From Salminus brasiliensis (lineage: Eukaryota; Chordata; Actinopteri; Characiformes; Bryconidae), in contig NC_132896.1 of NCBI RefSeq assembly GCF_030463535.1, positions 24,427,709-24,491,708 on the forward strand: DNA of 64,000 nt, written 5' to 3'. The translations under genes were made by a program, and so were the position numbers. A model generated the notes under the pieces. It did not search any database. It was not told where the DNA came from and worked only from the letters and a program-made list of their open reading frames with translations. Each line of letters starts with the position of its first letter. Position 1 is the stretch's first letter. Shown one piece after another: positions 1 to 12,315 of this stretch.

Positions 1-499
1 ATAACTACATTACTGCCACAAACATCAATTGCACCAACACTAAAATAGAACCTTCATAATGGATTCTACAGTAGAACTAATAAATACTAATAAACTTTAG
101 GGTTTAACCCTACTTTAAACGTGTTGGAATTTTCCAACAAAATGTGCCTTTACTGTTTCATCCTATATGGCAAATCATCCCGCTTTCATGCTAGCCAGCA
201 CAACGTTAAGGGGATTTGCCAGTGTGTGCAGTGTGAAGGGCCCTGGGTGGACTCTGATATGCAAATAATTGAGATGAATGTCACGAGCAGCGCTCTCAGC
301 CTTCACCCTTCGAGCCCGCCTCAGGTCAGGTGACCAGCGCTCCCTGGGGGGAGGGCAAAGGCAGGTGGCCTCTCTACTGTACACAAGCAGTGCCATGGAG
401 CGGACAGCTGTGCATTTATCAAAGTGCTGCCCGCTTTTGATCTCATTTCAATCAGCCATGAATGGGGCAACAGCTCCAGCCTGCTCTCCCATCTTGTGC

Positions 500-534
<35 letters not shown>

Positions 535-2220
535 ATCTCTATCTCCCTCTTTCAATCGCTCTCACTCTCTCTCCACTAGGACCCTTAACTATTGTATAGA
601 CCTCTGTTTGTGGGTGGCATATGTTGTGTAATGAATGTATCGTGCACAGCGACACTATGGGCGCTGACTATAGTAGGTCGCAGCTCGGAAATGGTGCCCC
701 CCGGGGGTAGTGCTATGCGTATGGTCTGTCAAGAAAGCAATAAGTAATCTTTACCACTGAATCACATTGTTTCTTTATGACTAAGCAGGGCTGCCAAAAA
801 GATAAATAGACATGATTTATATCTTGGAAATGTAAGAAGAATATAAAAGAAAAAAAAAAACACAAAACAACAACCACAAATGGTTTAGTGTCAGGCAAAT
901 ATATTACACAGTATTCATCAAAATATGGCAGTCATTTCAGTGAACAGTACAAGTGTTTAGGTCATCTGCTCAGTTATTACAGTTCCAGTACATGTAAACA
1001 AGTCAGGATGTACCCAAAACCCCTTGCCTTGTGGAAATCTAGGTAGGAACTAGGTTTGTGATCAAAAACGATAGGCAGCAGATTACCTGTGTGGCTTCAG
1101 GGTAATTATACACTCTCATAAAGCAATGTCAACCAGTCCTGGCAATATTTTCCAGGGCTTGCAATTTTGTCCAGATAACACACGATTTGTACAAAAAATA
1201 TCTGTGTACATCTGAGAAGTGATTTCCAAGTTAAGCGTGTTACGTGTCAGGAAGCCAAAGACTACGTCCAAAACCACATACGTCTAGAAGGTCATACTAA
1301 TGGTGGAATACTAATTCTACATACTAATTATCATGTAATACACACTTCTAAACACGGCTATAGGTTCAACCTCAAAGCCCCTGCCCACACTTGGATGGAG
1401 TGCCTGATATATCTAAGCTAAGCAGCCGCAGTTGTCATGATTTTATCAGTTCAGTTCTGATTGAATATCTGCATGTCTGTGTGAACCCACCTTTGTGTCT
1501 GTAAAGTGAGCTTAGGAGATTGTACATCCTCATGTTATTTAAGCACATTAGCTGCTGGGTTCATGTTAGTATAATCTGAAAGCTGCACTAGACTGGTACT
1601 TTATATAAATGCATATTCTCAGATTTTCTGAGTAGTCCTTGGTATATTTAGGTAATGTTTAATTGTCAGAGTGTACATGCAGATAATCTATCAGTGAGCC
1701 ATTTTATTATTTCATTTTGATGTAGAATATAAAAACATTGATATATTATTTAACCTTGAATCTTATGCATATTTTGGTTTAGAGATGCATTTCCAGTTTG
1801 TTTCTGACAAGAACAAAGTCAAGAAAAACTCAGTATTCAGAAAGGTTCTGAATTTAAAATACTACTCAAAAACATTGCATCGCATTTTAAGAAATGCTAC
1901 AAAATGAAGCATTTTAGTCCACAGTGGTCCAGCTTATGTTCTAGCTAAATATTTCTGAGAATGGAAAGCCCTTTTCTATTCATGCAGTCATATCACTCCT
2001 GATTGATTTATTAAAGTTTGCTTCATCACAATGAATGGTACATGTGCAGTTTGCATCACTTTTGTTATACCATTACATTTATGTAAAATGAAGTAGAATG
2101 AAACACATAATATGTTAGACAGTGTTTGCATGTAATTCATGTTAATCTAAGTTCTAGCCCTTGCTAGCCCTTTTAACAGTGCTGCAATATATCTTAAATA
2201 TTATGGAAAAAAAACAACAA
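1..2220. other. Intergenic 3' flank of tmem182, no gene seen
   Basis: No reading frame here resembles a known protein, and the short open frames lack splice-compatible neighbours. It is mostly AT-rich with two exceptions. Positions about 200-490 are GC-richer and of high complexity. A CT-rich microsatellite follows at 500-572. Possible minus-strand polyadenylation signals for tmem182 (TTTATT on the plus strand) occur near 2007, 2411 and 2750; the last lies about 190 nt beyond the stop codon and is the nearest. I cannot tell which is used. Confidence 0.6.
500..572. repeat. (CT)n / CTAT microsatellite
   Basis: A run of CT dinucleotides from about 500 to 528 grades into CTATCT units and then further CT-rich sequence. 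It is a simple repeat and gives rise to a spurious Ser-Leu repeat frame. Confidence 0.9.
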
Positions 2221-2388
2221 CATTATGACCTTATGTAGGTATAATAACTTCTGTATAGCATGACTGCTAATTTCCAGAATTCCTCTTATATAAAGACATT
2301 CATAAATGCAAAAGTCATATGCAACTATAACTCAGCTTGTAAAAGTTTTCTATTTATAAATGTATCTATAACTTCTATCTATAACTTT
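2221..2388 (+). repeat. Interspersed repeat, copy A of a local direct pair
   Basis: This roughly 165-bp block is nearly identical to 3622-3783. Both contain the same long tract starting with CTGTATAGCATGACTG and ending with TATTTATAAATGTATCTATAAC. Copy A lies downstream of the tmem182 stop codon and copy B lies in its last intron, so the two copies bracket the terminal coding exon. No terminal inverted repeats or transposase were seen. Confidence 0.85.
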
Positions 2389-2942
2389 ATCATTATTTGT
2401 ATAAATACACTTTATTTGTCTATAATTTTTATGATCTTAATAAAGAAGACTAATGAAGACTGATGCTTTTGTATCATAACAGGCTTCTATGGGACCTTTG
2501 TATTGCCAATTCCAAATCAGTTTTATAAAATGCAAGAAGTGTAAAATGCACAATCATGATGTATCAGTCCGAAAGTGGCGATTCATCTGCCTCAATTTAG
2601 GACCAGGAATATTCACTTTTTAATTCTGTTCAATAAAGTAAGTGATTCTTCTGGCCAAAATTAAAATTCTTACAATATGTTCAAATTATGTTAAATGTCC
2701 CCAAAAGGATTGGTGCATTTTTTGTGCTCCTAAGTAAATAGTTCCTCCTTTTATTCCTGTACTTATATACTGTAATTCTGAATCAAATCAAATTGTTTTA
2801 AAATGTGAGGCTTTATGACACCTTGAATTGTGACTGAAATCAAATCGTGACATTTTGAGGTCAGAGATTTCACTCCTTGGTCTCCATCACAAGTTTACCC
2901 ACTGTTCTGTCAGACACAACATCTCCTTCCCACTCCGCTCTC

Positions 2943-5900
2943 TTACGTATGCTTCTGGAGGTGCTTCCCTATGCAAAAGAAAAGGAGACCAGAGAGAAGG
3001 ACCAAGGGGATACCAGCCACTGCCACCATGAAGGACCAGCCGTAGTGCGCCTCCAAATGTGCACTAGGGCAGTCCTCCCCGCGCTCCTGTAGGACATATC
3101 GCCTCACGTCCACTAACTCCTTCCACAGCACAAACAAGCCCACCAGTGCCAGGAAAAGACATGCTAGGAGACAGGAAGAGAAATGTAAAATATCAGAAAT
3201 GACTGATGCCCCAAAAGTTTGGTATTTGACAGGATAAAACGTCCTGCTTATACCTACCTCCTCGAAGCCGGTTTGGCACAATCAAATTGGATGTATTTTA
3301 TCTCAAGCACACCTGATATAACTAGTGAGACCCTTGATTAGTTGCATCAGGTGTGCTTGAGACAACATCTGATTTCTTAATGCTCTTATGAGGGGTTCTG
3401 TTCAGGGGGTTGAATAATTATAAAACTGCAGTCATCATTTAATTGGATGATGACAACCGATGGTTCCTGGCTTTTTTGGCCATGGTTATAACTTAGTAAC
3501 AACTCAGCCAGTTTGTATTGCTTTTCATGTAGCAACTCTTAAACTCTTCCTACTCAAGTAGTCATTCTTAAGGTGTAATAAATGTCATGGAGCATAAGGG
3601 GCTAAAAAAATTTTTTAAAACCATTATAACCTTATTTAGGTTAAACTTCTGTATAGCATGACTGATAATTCCCAGAATTCCTCTTATATAAAGACATTCA
3701 TAAATGCAAAAGTCATATGCAACTATAATTCAGCTTGTAAAAGGTTTCTATTTATAAATGTATCTATAACTTTTATCTATAACAGAAATATTTAATATAG
3801 TTAAGATAATTCAATTTCTCTTAACACACCAATAGCAACAATTTTCCAATGCATCCCCAGTCATGCCCGTTTTGCAAATGCAGCTACAAATGTCTAATGT
3901 CACTGTGGTTTAATGACCCTTACATTTGCATTTAGACCTTCAAAAGCACTGTTTATGTATTTCAAAGCTATGCATTTCCTTTCTCTTTTATATTGTTGGT
4001 CCAGTTAAAACACATTCATTCCATTGTAAACCGCTGCCTATTGCTATGCTAATTTAACTGTACAACTGCTTCTTAGGTGCAGCACCATGCACCAAATTTG
4101 TTTAAAAAGTAAACCTGGGTGGATTGGCTTCTCTGAGTTATGCAGAGCATGATCAGATTGTGCCCAGCATTAGTTATTTTTCTTTCTCTTTTTTTTATAC
4201 AAGTTATTTTTATATTAAAAAGTATGCCCTGACTTTCAATTTTATCTGTTGAAACATTTACTTTTTACTCTTATATACTTAAACATGTTTAAATATTGAT
4301 CTTAAAGTATATTTCTGTCTCCATACTTGAGTGCCTGTGTTTACTGGACATATCACTTATGCTTTTCACTTAGTACTTTATCTACTCGATCCTATGGACC
4401 TGGCTGGTTCACTAGGCTGATGAGTTTGCTAATTTGCTAACATGAATGTACTGCAATCAGAATTTCAGCTTTCTATCAAACTTTACATCCAGCATTGCTT
4501 GCTCGTTCCTATACGCCACTAGCCAATTAAATTCAATTGAAACATATGTCTTGAGTTGTCAGGAGTGTGATATGAGGTGTTGGAGGGTTGTATATCCTTG
4601 TGTAATCTTGCCGTTTATCATTAATCAATGTTTTTGAATAAATACCCATAATCGTGTGGTTTAACATCTAGTTCTTAATGACATTTGAGACAAAAGTCAG
4701 ACAGTTAATACTGTTTACAGTTGAGCATCATGGATAAAATAATGACTAATAATGAAAATAAATGATAATAACTTAATTATCTCCTTGATTAATTGGTTAA
4801 TAATAGGCTGGTATTCCCAATGGTGTATACAGTTATATGCGAAAGTGTAAAATCATTTGTTCTGTGGATTTTCTAACTGAAAAGTTCTACAGAAAGCAAC
4901 ATTTAATACTGTATGTTTCTCTTTCAGAGCACAGTATGTTAAAAATAGCAATTGTAATTGTGCATAAAAATGTGCAGATGCACACTGTCTATGGAGAATT
5001 TGTTAACCTAGTTTCACTTAGAAAAATAGTCATTGGACCAGTTGTTTTTAAACTTATCCATACAACTCTATATTTATTGGTCTCACAGGTCTCTCTTACA
5101 GCAAGAGAGTTTGATGAATACACCCATTTACTTGCATTTTAAGGTTCTTTTTTCCCAAATGGTTTATTTGGTGTGGTTTGTTGGTCATTTTGTGTCACCT
5201 GATTAATCATCAAAGTAATGATTAAATTACTTAATAATTGTCAAATACTGATTCAATTAATTCTTAAAAAGTGTATTGGCTGCTGGCTGGCTGAAAGAGT
5301 TATTGCAATTCCATTACCAAATAATACCCCACCTGTTTGTACAGGAGTCCCTATAGTTACTGAATAATACGCTTTAGTGTCTAATAAGCCTTTCTACGCT
5401 AAGGGGTTAAGCCCTATTCAGGTGGGATTTGTTTTACACGGGGAGGTGGAGTAATGTAATTTAACCACAGGACGTCTGTACAATTTATGACCAATTTTCA
5501 CTGGAAAAGAAATCTTGGCATTACACACTGATGTCATCACCAAAACACAGGATAATAAACAATCTTATAACCCACTTAAAGTAATAATGACATTTTAGTT
5601 TGAACATTAGCAGCTACATGTTCATAAGATTCATGTAGGCTATAGGCTACACAGCCTAAAGCTGTTCGAGGAGTACTTTGGCTCATCTCACAACGAAACT
5701 ATATGACCCCTCGAGCACCTCCATTCTTAAGAAAAGCTACAAAAAAGTCCATGGGATATAACAGAATATTTACCCACATGTCGATTCGCACGGGATTAAT
5801 ATAAACTGAGGCTATTCTATGGCTTGTTTTGCAAAAGGTAAAGGCGACATAATCTGTCATGTCTGACATGGCACATTTGGAGGGGACTAAAATCACAGAG

Positions 5901-8900
5901 AAACTCAGGTAATAATGACATTACCCCACCTTCCTATGTAAAATCAATATAGTCCAAAAAAATATATATTCAAACTTTAAACTGTTGATTTTTTTTAAAT
6001 ATTGTCTAAATGTCTGCTGTTTAAGGCAGTTTACGATATTTTGTGATCTGCCTGACCACCTATATACTCTGGTCAGGCCTTGTTGTGCTTGTGTCTGAGC
6101 TTCGTAGACGTCACACTGCAGGCAGCTGGCAGAGTCCAGTTTCAGCGGTCTGTGTGCAGTAGCATTCCAAGCACACTGGTGATGGACAGGGCTATTTCTG
6201 TTGGCTGTGGGACACTTACTCACGCAAACGTATGAGGAGAATTAATGTCTAGTGACATGGTGTTGCTCAGACAAATGCATGCAAACACAAGCATGTATGC
6301 TCACACAGGCAGTGCATGGCCTTTCCATATTCATAGCCAGTTCGTACCTGCTGTGATGAAAAAGGCACCACCCGCCCTGTAGAGTTTGTGGCTGACGAAA
6401 GGAACTGCACACACCAGAAGAAAGCCACCGGTCACACTAGCAACAATGGCCAGGATTATTAGCATGGTCCAGAAGCCACGGAACACTAAACACACACAGT
6501 TCTTGTTTTAGTGAAAGATGGTATACAGTGATAATAAATATCATTTTGTCCTAAAAAGTGACAGGATGTGTGGAGCTTCTAAGCAATGTCCATGAAATTC
6601 TAATTATAATATATAATAAAATAACAAACTGTAATAAGTAGAATAATGTGAACAGTGTGTGCTATTGTGGGACTATGTTTTCTTTCAGAGATGGCGTGTA
6701 ATGGATCTATAGAAGTGACTTACCAAACCTATGGTGCCAAGGGTTTGGTAAGTAAGTCAATGGCAGCACCATGTATACCACACATAGTACATATCACTAC
6801 TAAATTTGTACACCATAATGAAAATGATTATCCAAAAGATATGACAGCAATGATTTATATATTGATAAATATAGATAAAGATACAGACATAGAAACCAAC
6901 ACCATGAAAATATTCTTAATTCTTAATTTCAAGTCCTTTTGGTAAATTTCTATTGGATAAGTCATCATGAGTTTTGATGCATTGTAAAGAACAACTGCCA
7001 GTAGTTGTCACTTGACTCTAACTCTCTGTATATATATACCGTTGCCCATATTTTCTTTTTAAATGCAGATTAAGGATTACAGTGTAGGATGCCCACCTAA
7101 AATAAGACATTTTCCAAGTTCCTAAACTTTGAAAATGTATTCCATGTTTTGAAAAGTTAAAATACCACCCCAAGCAAAGATGAGTTTTCTTAGGAAATAG
7201 ATCAAAGAACTGATTTTCATTTTCATCTTCATTCCCATCACAAAGCAATCATTCACTCTGTTTTATTATTAAAACAGACTGTTCCTAATATTTATATAGC
7301 ATCCCAGATGTGTTCTTGTACTGCATTGGGTTACATATGGCTCTGGTCCCAGAGTTCCAGAAACATGGTGTTAAGCTCATCTTCCCTATTAGAGAGAGTT
7401 TGATCTAATCGTGTAGAAGGTTTTTGTGCTACAAGACTTTTGATACATTTGAATCATTTCTAATTTAATATTTTATGACATACCTCTCAGCTATTAGCCA
7501 TTATTCACAATTAATGTATTTTTATTATTTAGTCTACACTGTGATGTATTTACACAAGCTCTTAAAGATCTTTAAATCATATTTTGAACAAGAATTAAGC
7601 TCCATATCCCAGTTATACCCCTTATACATTTTCATGTACATTCATAGTCTGCAGCTTAAAGAAATGTCAGTACAGTGGCTTCACTGTTTGTCATTCATTT
7701 GGAACTCGTAGTGAGAATGAACATTTTGCAACCAGAACAGATAGTTTGTTCAGTTTTCCTGAGCATTTTATATTGTGGCATAACACAAACAGACTAAACT
7801 AAAATCCTGCTTTACTGTCTCTGAATGTAAAACGTGTGTATGCATGAAAACATAGTTATTTCTTATGATTTATATGATAACTATTAGTTACTGTAATAAT
7901 TACATTTCCATATACCTGCTATACATTATGACAAAAAGGCATTAGAATGACTTTTAATGGCTAAGAAGTCATTAGTGATAAAAATGAGGGCCATAGTGTG
8001 CAGTCCAGACTTATACCTTGTGATCAAAATAAAAACTTTCCTTTTCTTTTAAAAAAAGTCCTAGAAGTATTTTAATAGAAAATAAATAAATAGAATAATA
8101 ATTTTTTTGTACATTGTTTAATTGTTGAAGTCTGCGGCTCACCACAAACCCCGATTTTGAAGAATGGGGGCACAAACCATTGCACTTTTGGCCCCTCATG
8201 ACAAAAAGTTTGGCCCCCCCTAGTCTAGTCTAGTGTTCTTCTGAAAAAAGGGTGGGCGTACAAAAGGCCTCACCTGCAGTGGCATCGTAAATGGGATGAG
8301 GGATGGGTCCAACCGCAACCGGCAGAGGGAAGAGGTATCCATGAACGCAGGCTTTTGATCTTGGCTGGTTTGCTGCGATCGGGCCGAGAAACAGAACCGG
8401 TCATGTTTAGAAGAGTCACATGAGAGCAAAATGCTTATGATCTGAATTTGTGTTGCGCAGTATTAGTCTCAAACAGCTTCCTGGTAAAAATATACATATT
8501 GCATAGCACTCACAAAGGCCAAAGCTCAACCACTTCAGAGTGGAATAACTCAGCTGTGCAGGCTTTGTTACTCACTGAACAAAACAGCCCACACTACGTG
8601 CAGCGAGGGGTCACTCTGGAACACGCAGCGCCAGAAGAAGCCCTCGTGATGGAGAGTGAGCGGGGATAGGCTGGGGTCCGTCACCTCCGCTCCCTGGGGA
8701 GAGGTGGAAAGGGAGCAAGAGCTGAAGCGGTTTGTCGGGAACAGGACAGGACGCTTTTAAAAATGTGATATTTAAGCCGGGTAGATAAAGTGCATGAAAG
8801 GGTGGAAAATGTAATGATCCATTTTCCATTCATGTTCTCCTCCTCGTGTTGACACTGCATGAACCTCTGGAAGAACCTATGACTGTTTGGAATAATATGA

Positions 8901-11900
8901 AACATTGCCTACTGTGGCAACCCTTCTGCAGCCGTAAAGCTCTTTGAAGTGAGCCACTGCTTTTGAATAAATGGCTCCATTTTTTTTTTTTTTTGGATAG
9001 GTACTGTGGAGTGCTGCCGAATACAGTCTCGCTGCCAAATGCAGCCTCTTAAGAACAAAAGTGGAAATAATTTGTGGTCCGTGGCCCTTTAAGCATACAT
9101 ATGAAATGATTCTGCACACTCAATGCTGTCATAAAAATGATTGATGGTGCAGGGAACCATATGTGTGTGTGTTTTTTTGTAGGTTTTCGTAGCTTAAAAG
9201 GAAGAAAGATTTGCAATGCTGTCAAGTCTGGATGATGACTTGCTGGTACAGAAACTGTCATGCTGACAACACTAGGTAGCTATGTCTGAATGGTGAATGA
9301 TGTACTTTGTTTTGAAGAATAGCTAGTATCTGGGTAATGTTCGCTAAAAAAAATAAAAAATAAAAAAGTGATGTCTCATTTCAGCAGTGCCCCAAAATAA
9401 ACTCTGTAACCGATGCCACTTCCTGAAAGTGACTCAAAAGCAATAGCGAGATTCCCTCCAGTCTTCCATTTAAATGCTTTTACTTTTGACATATTCAGGT
9501 CACTAATGTGCTTTAAGTTATACTTGAAGCCAAACCTGAAGACTAATACCTTTGATTCATCTGTATTATAAAATGAGCTATAGACATTGTTTGTTTGAGT
9601 GTTTGCTATAAAGCGTGGTCACAAATCGAGTGCCTACCAGTCTCAATGTAAAAATATTTAATAGTACTCTGAAAAAGGTAGACTGAGCTGATTGAAATAA
9701 ATAAATACTAAATTCCTTTAAAAACTCAAGGCCTTGGTATTTCAGTGATGTACAGAACAGACTTTGTCCAGCATGGATCAACACTGATCACACCAGATCT
9801 TTCAAGGTTGTTTACAAATGAAATAAATGTCATATTTAACCCCTTAACACTCCAAGGCTTATTACACACTAAGTATTATTCAGTAACTACAGGAACTTCT
9901 GTACAAACTGGTGGGGCTATTCTTTGGTAAAAGTTCTTGTCATATTTAAAAAATATTATAAAATGATTAATTTACTCTGTTGTATATACTCTACTCATAG
10001 ATTCTTATTTAGCTGGTCAAACTCACCTTGTAGTCTGAAGCTTTGCCCGAAACTGTGCTCTGCTCACCATATAGTGCACTACTTTGAGGTTTCGCCATTT
10101 GTAGTGGTGTCCGGAGTTATTATTATTTTATATTATTTTTGTAAAGATCCCACAATGCACCGCAATAACTAGTATACAAATGATGTACGCTATCAGACAT
10201 GGAATACCCATAATTTATCACATTGTTTGGTTATTTGGGGTTCAGATTGTTTATGTAACACAATCTGTTATGTAACACAATCTGTTTATCTTTACTGTGC
10301 TGTCACACAGTAGTTAACTCGTACACATGACAAGGTGTCTGAAATGGTTGGCTAACTGGTGGAATTCAGTTTCCTATAATAGTGCTCTATATTGTGGTCT
10401 GTATTTTGTCATGTAGAGGATAGTGAGTAGGACACAGCTCTAGGAAGAAATCTCAACTTATCATGACAATACTTCATACTGAAATTTTCAATTTTCAATT
10501 AGATCATGACTTAGGCCCCAACCAAGTGTGTCTGGATATTAAGATAAAATGAGCAATACTTTCGGCCTCAAGTCCACACTAACACAAATCACTGAAATTT
10601 TAGAGATCGGGTTGAGTAGGCCTGCTGGTTAAACTCAATTACATAGTCTGTGTTGTTAGAAAGCACAGTTGAACACACACTCTACTGGCCTGGAATGTTT
10701 TTCACATGGACAGAGAATTTTCAAGAAACTCTCTTTGCTGGACCTGGAGAGGAAAACCTACGTATAGCTTTTACCTGGGGTGAGGTAAATGCTACGCTAA
10801 TGTTAGTTTGGTTGTATTTATTATCCTACAGATCAGTTGCCGACATATTTGTGTGACATATGGTGGGTATTATAGTGAGATAACACTGATGCACAAAGTG
10901 AGCTTAGGGATACAATGCTGCACGCTTGCAGAATGCTGCAAATCACTACAAACAATGTTAAAAGCTAGTTTTTGACTAAAATGTCTATTTAGCCTGCTTG
11001 GAATGTTATAATCGTGTTACAAAAGTGCTATAATGTTAGTGTGCAAAGTTTGCGAATTATTTGGAAACATTATCACTTTCTTAAAAGAGCCTCAAAATGT
11101 TTTACAAGCGTTGGTTTTGCTTTTGCTATCTATCTGCCTGTAAAGGTAGTAAGAAACAAGGCAGATCCTTTGATATTGAGAAGAATGTTGATAACAGGTG
11201 TTGATTTTGCATATGGTCTCTGCTAGGCTATATAGTAGGCTATGAAGTAGGCTATATACTTAATCAGCAGTACTTTTGTTCCTTCTTATAGACAAAACTC
11301 ATCTTTAGCCTGTAACAAGCTGATCTTCTGTTTAATATGAAAGCTTGGCTCAACATTAAGTCTCCTTTCAGAGATACATGTCTGCAGAGTCCAGCATGCC
11401 TGACAGCTGGTCACGGTCTGACACACCCTTGTTAAATACTTCAGCTGTTTTTATTAGATTCTCTTCGCTAGAAAGTTATTCTTTCAAAGTGAATTGAGTT
11501 GGTGGGTTATTATTCTACTAGTTGTATATTAAATGTGTTTAAAAGTGACTGAATTACTGAATTTATGTCAGTAATTTAAATGTAGGTCAACGTTTTAGCG
11601 CTGATTTACTGATACTGTCAAAAAAGACATGTTTACCGTTGAATAGGACAGAATTGATAATTATGCTTCATGCCTGGCAGCCCAGTAGAGAACAGATTGT
11701 ACGGTGAGACATGCATGTATCTTTAACTGCCTTGGGCTACTTTTAGACAGGAGAGTGGAAAGCTTAAATCAGATTTGTTGTTCTTTACTTGATGCCAGGT
11801 TTGGTTTAGAAATGCTGTTGCTTTCCTAGAATGTTGTCATTGGTATATAAAAAAAGTCTCAAGATTAACATTAAAATTATTTCAAAGACATTAATTGTTG

Positions 11901-12315
11901 CTTTCATTAATTGTTGCTTTCAAAAGTAAAAGTTTTGCTTCAAATGAATCCCAAGTTTTTGCACTTGTGTCATTTGTTTAATGCCTTCTAAAACAGCTAT
12001 TAATCCTGTTTGTTTGCTCTGTAAACTGTAGTATACAAACCACAGCCCAAGCTTGTTTGCTCAGCATAGTACTTTTTAAAGCTCCCAGACATGGACTGCG
12101 TGCAGGCAGTGTGTGCGTGTGTGTGTGTGTGTTACCTCAGTGCTGTTGTCTTGCTTCTCTGCACTGACTGTGCGAAGTGTCGTATCCAGCTGCCTGAGCC
12201 CCCCGCAGTCATCACTCGCCAGCAGCCAGTAATCCGTGCCGAACGCCACCAAGAAGCAGAGAACCCCCAAGCCCCCCAGCAAGCCCCCAACCAGGGCGGC
12301 CACCCCAGTCTTCAT
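2943..12315 (-). CDS. tmem182: Transmembrane protein 182 (claudin/PMP22-like four-TM protein)
   Basis: Five coding exons join in phase: 12315-12136, 8693-8576, 8372-8274, 6485-6348 and 3163-2943 (TAA stop). They give 251 residues; mammalian TMEM182 has 229. Exon 1 starts at the ATG of MKTGVAALVG, followed by TM1 (about 5-30) with FGTDYWLLAS, a family hallmark. Exon 2 carries HHEGFFWRC (75-83), the conserved extracellular loop. Exon 3 carries TNQPRSK, exon 4 TM2 (RGFW, about 136-163), and exon 5 the end of TM3 and TM4 (YGWSF... to GKHLQKHT). An N-glycosylation sequon NST is at 57-59. In mammals TMEM182 is a muscle plasma-membrane protein reported to bind integrin beta-1 and restrain myoblast fusion; that role here is inferred. 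Exon 2 starts with a 13-residue segment (61-73) that I do not recognise from mammals. Whether this is the a or b fish paralogue cannot be decided. The gene is on the same strand as slc9a2, downstream of it. Confidence 0.92.
3301..3362. repeat. Perfect 17-bp inverted repeat (palindromic MITE-like hairpin)
   Basis: TCTCAAGCACACCTGAT at 3301-3317 is the exact reverse complement of 3346-3362, with a 28-nt loop between. The arms resemble the CAGGTGTG-type cores of short palindromic DNA-transposon relics common in fish. It lies in tmem182 intron 4, 138 nt from the last exon. Confidence 0.85.
3622..3783 (+). repeat. Interspersed repeat, copy B of a local direct pair
   Basis: Second copy of the block at 2221-2388, in the same orientation, within tmem182 intron 4 (3164-6347). 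It differs from copy A by scattered substitutions and a few small indels. Confidence 0.85.
5312..5410 (+). repeat. Interspersed repeat, one of an inverted pair
   Basis: This roughly 95-bp stretch (CATTACCAAATAATACCCC through AAGGGGTTAA) matches the reverse complement of 9837-9931 along its length, including the shared core GTTACTGAATAATAC. It lies in tmem182 intron 4. The family is not recognised. Confidence 0.8.
6486..8273. other. tmem182 intron 3, no feature recognised
   Basis: AT-rich intronic DNA between the GT donor after 8274 and the AG acceptor before 6485. No repeat family or coding exon was recognised. A GATTTTG/CCCC-rich patch around 8150-8220 lies just before the donor. Confidence 0.6.
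8694..12135. other. tmem182 intron 1, no gene seen
   Basis: A 3.4-kb intron. The acceptor has a good polypyrimidine tract (CCACCTCTCCCCAG). The donor GTAAC is followed at once by a CA/TG microsatellite (about 12108-12133). Apart from the repeat at 9837-9931 and two small tandem duplications (about 10243-10286 and 11884-11921), nothing is recognised. Confidence 0.6.
9837..9931 (-). repeat. Interspersed repeat, second of an inverted pair
   Basis: Its reverse complement matches 5312-5410. It begins TTAACCCCTTAACAC on the plus strand and ends at GGTAAAA. It lies in tmem182 intron 1. Confidence 0.8.
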
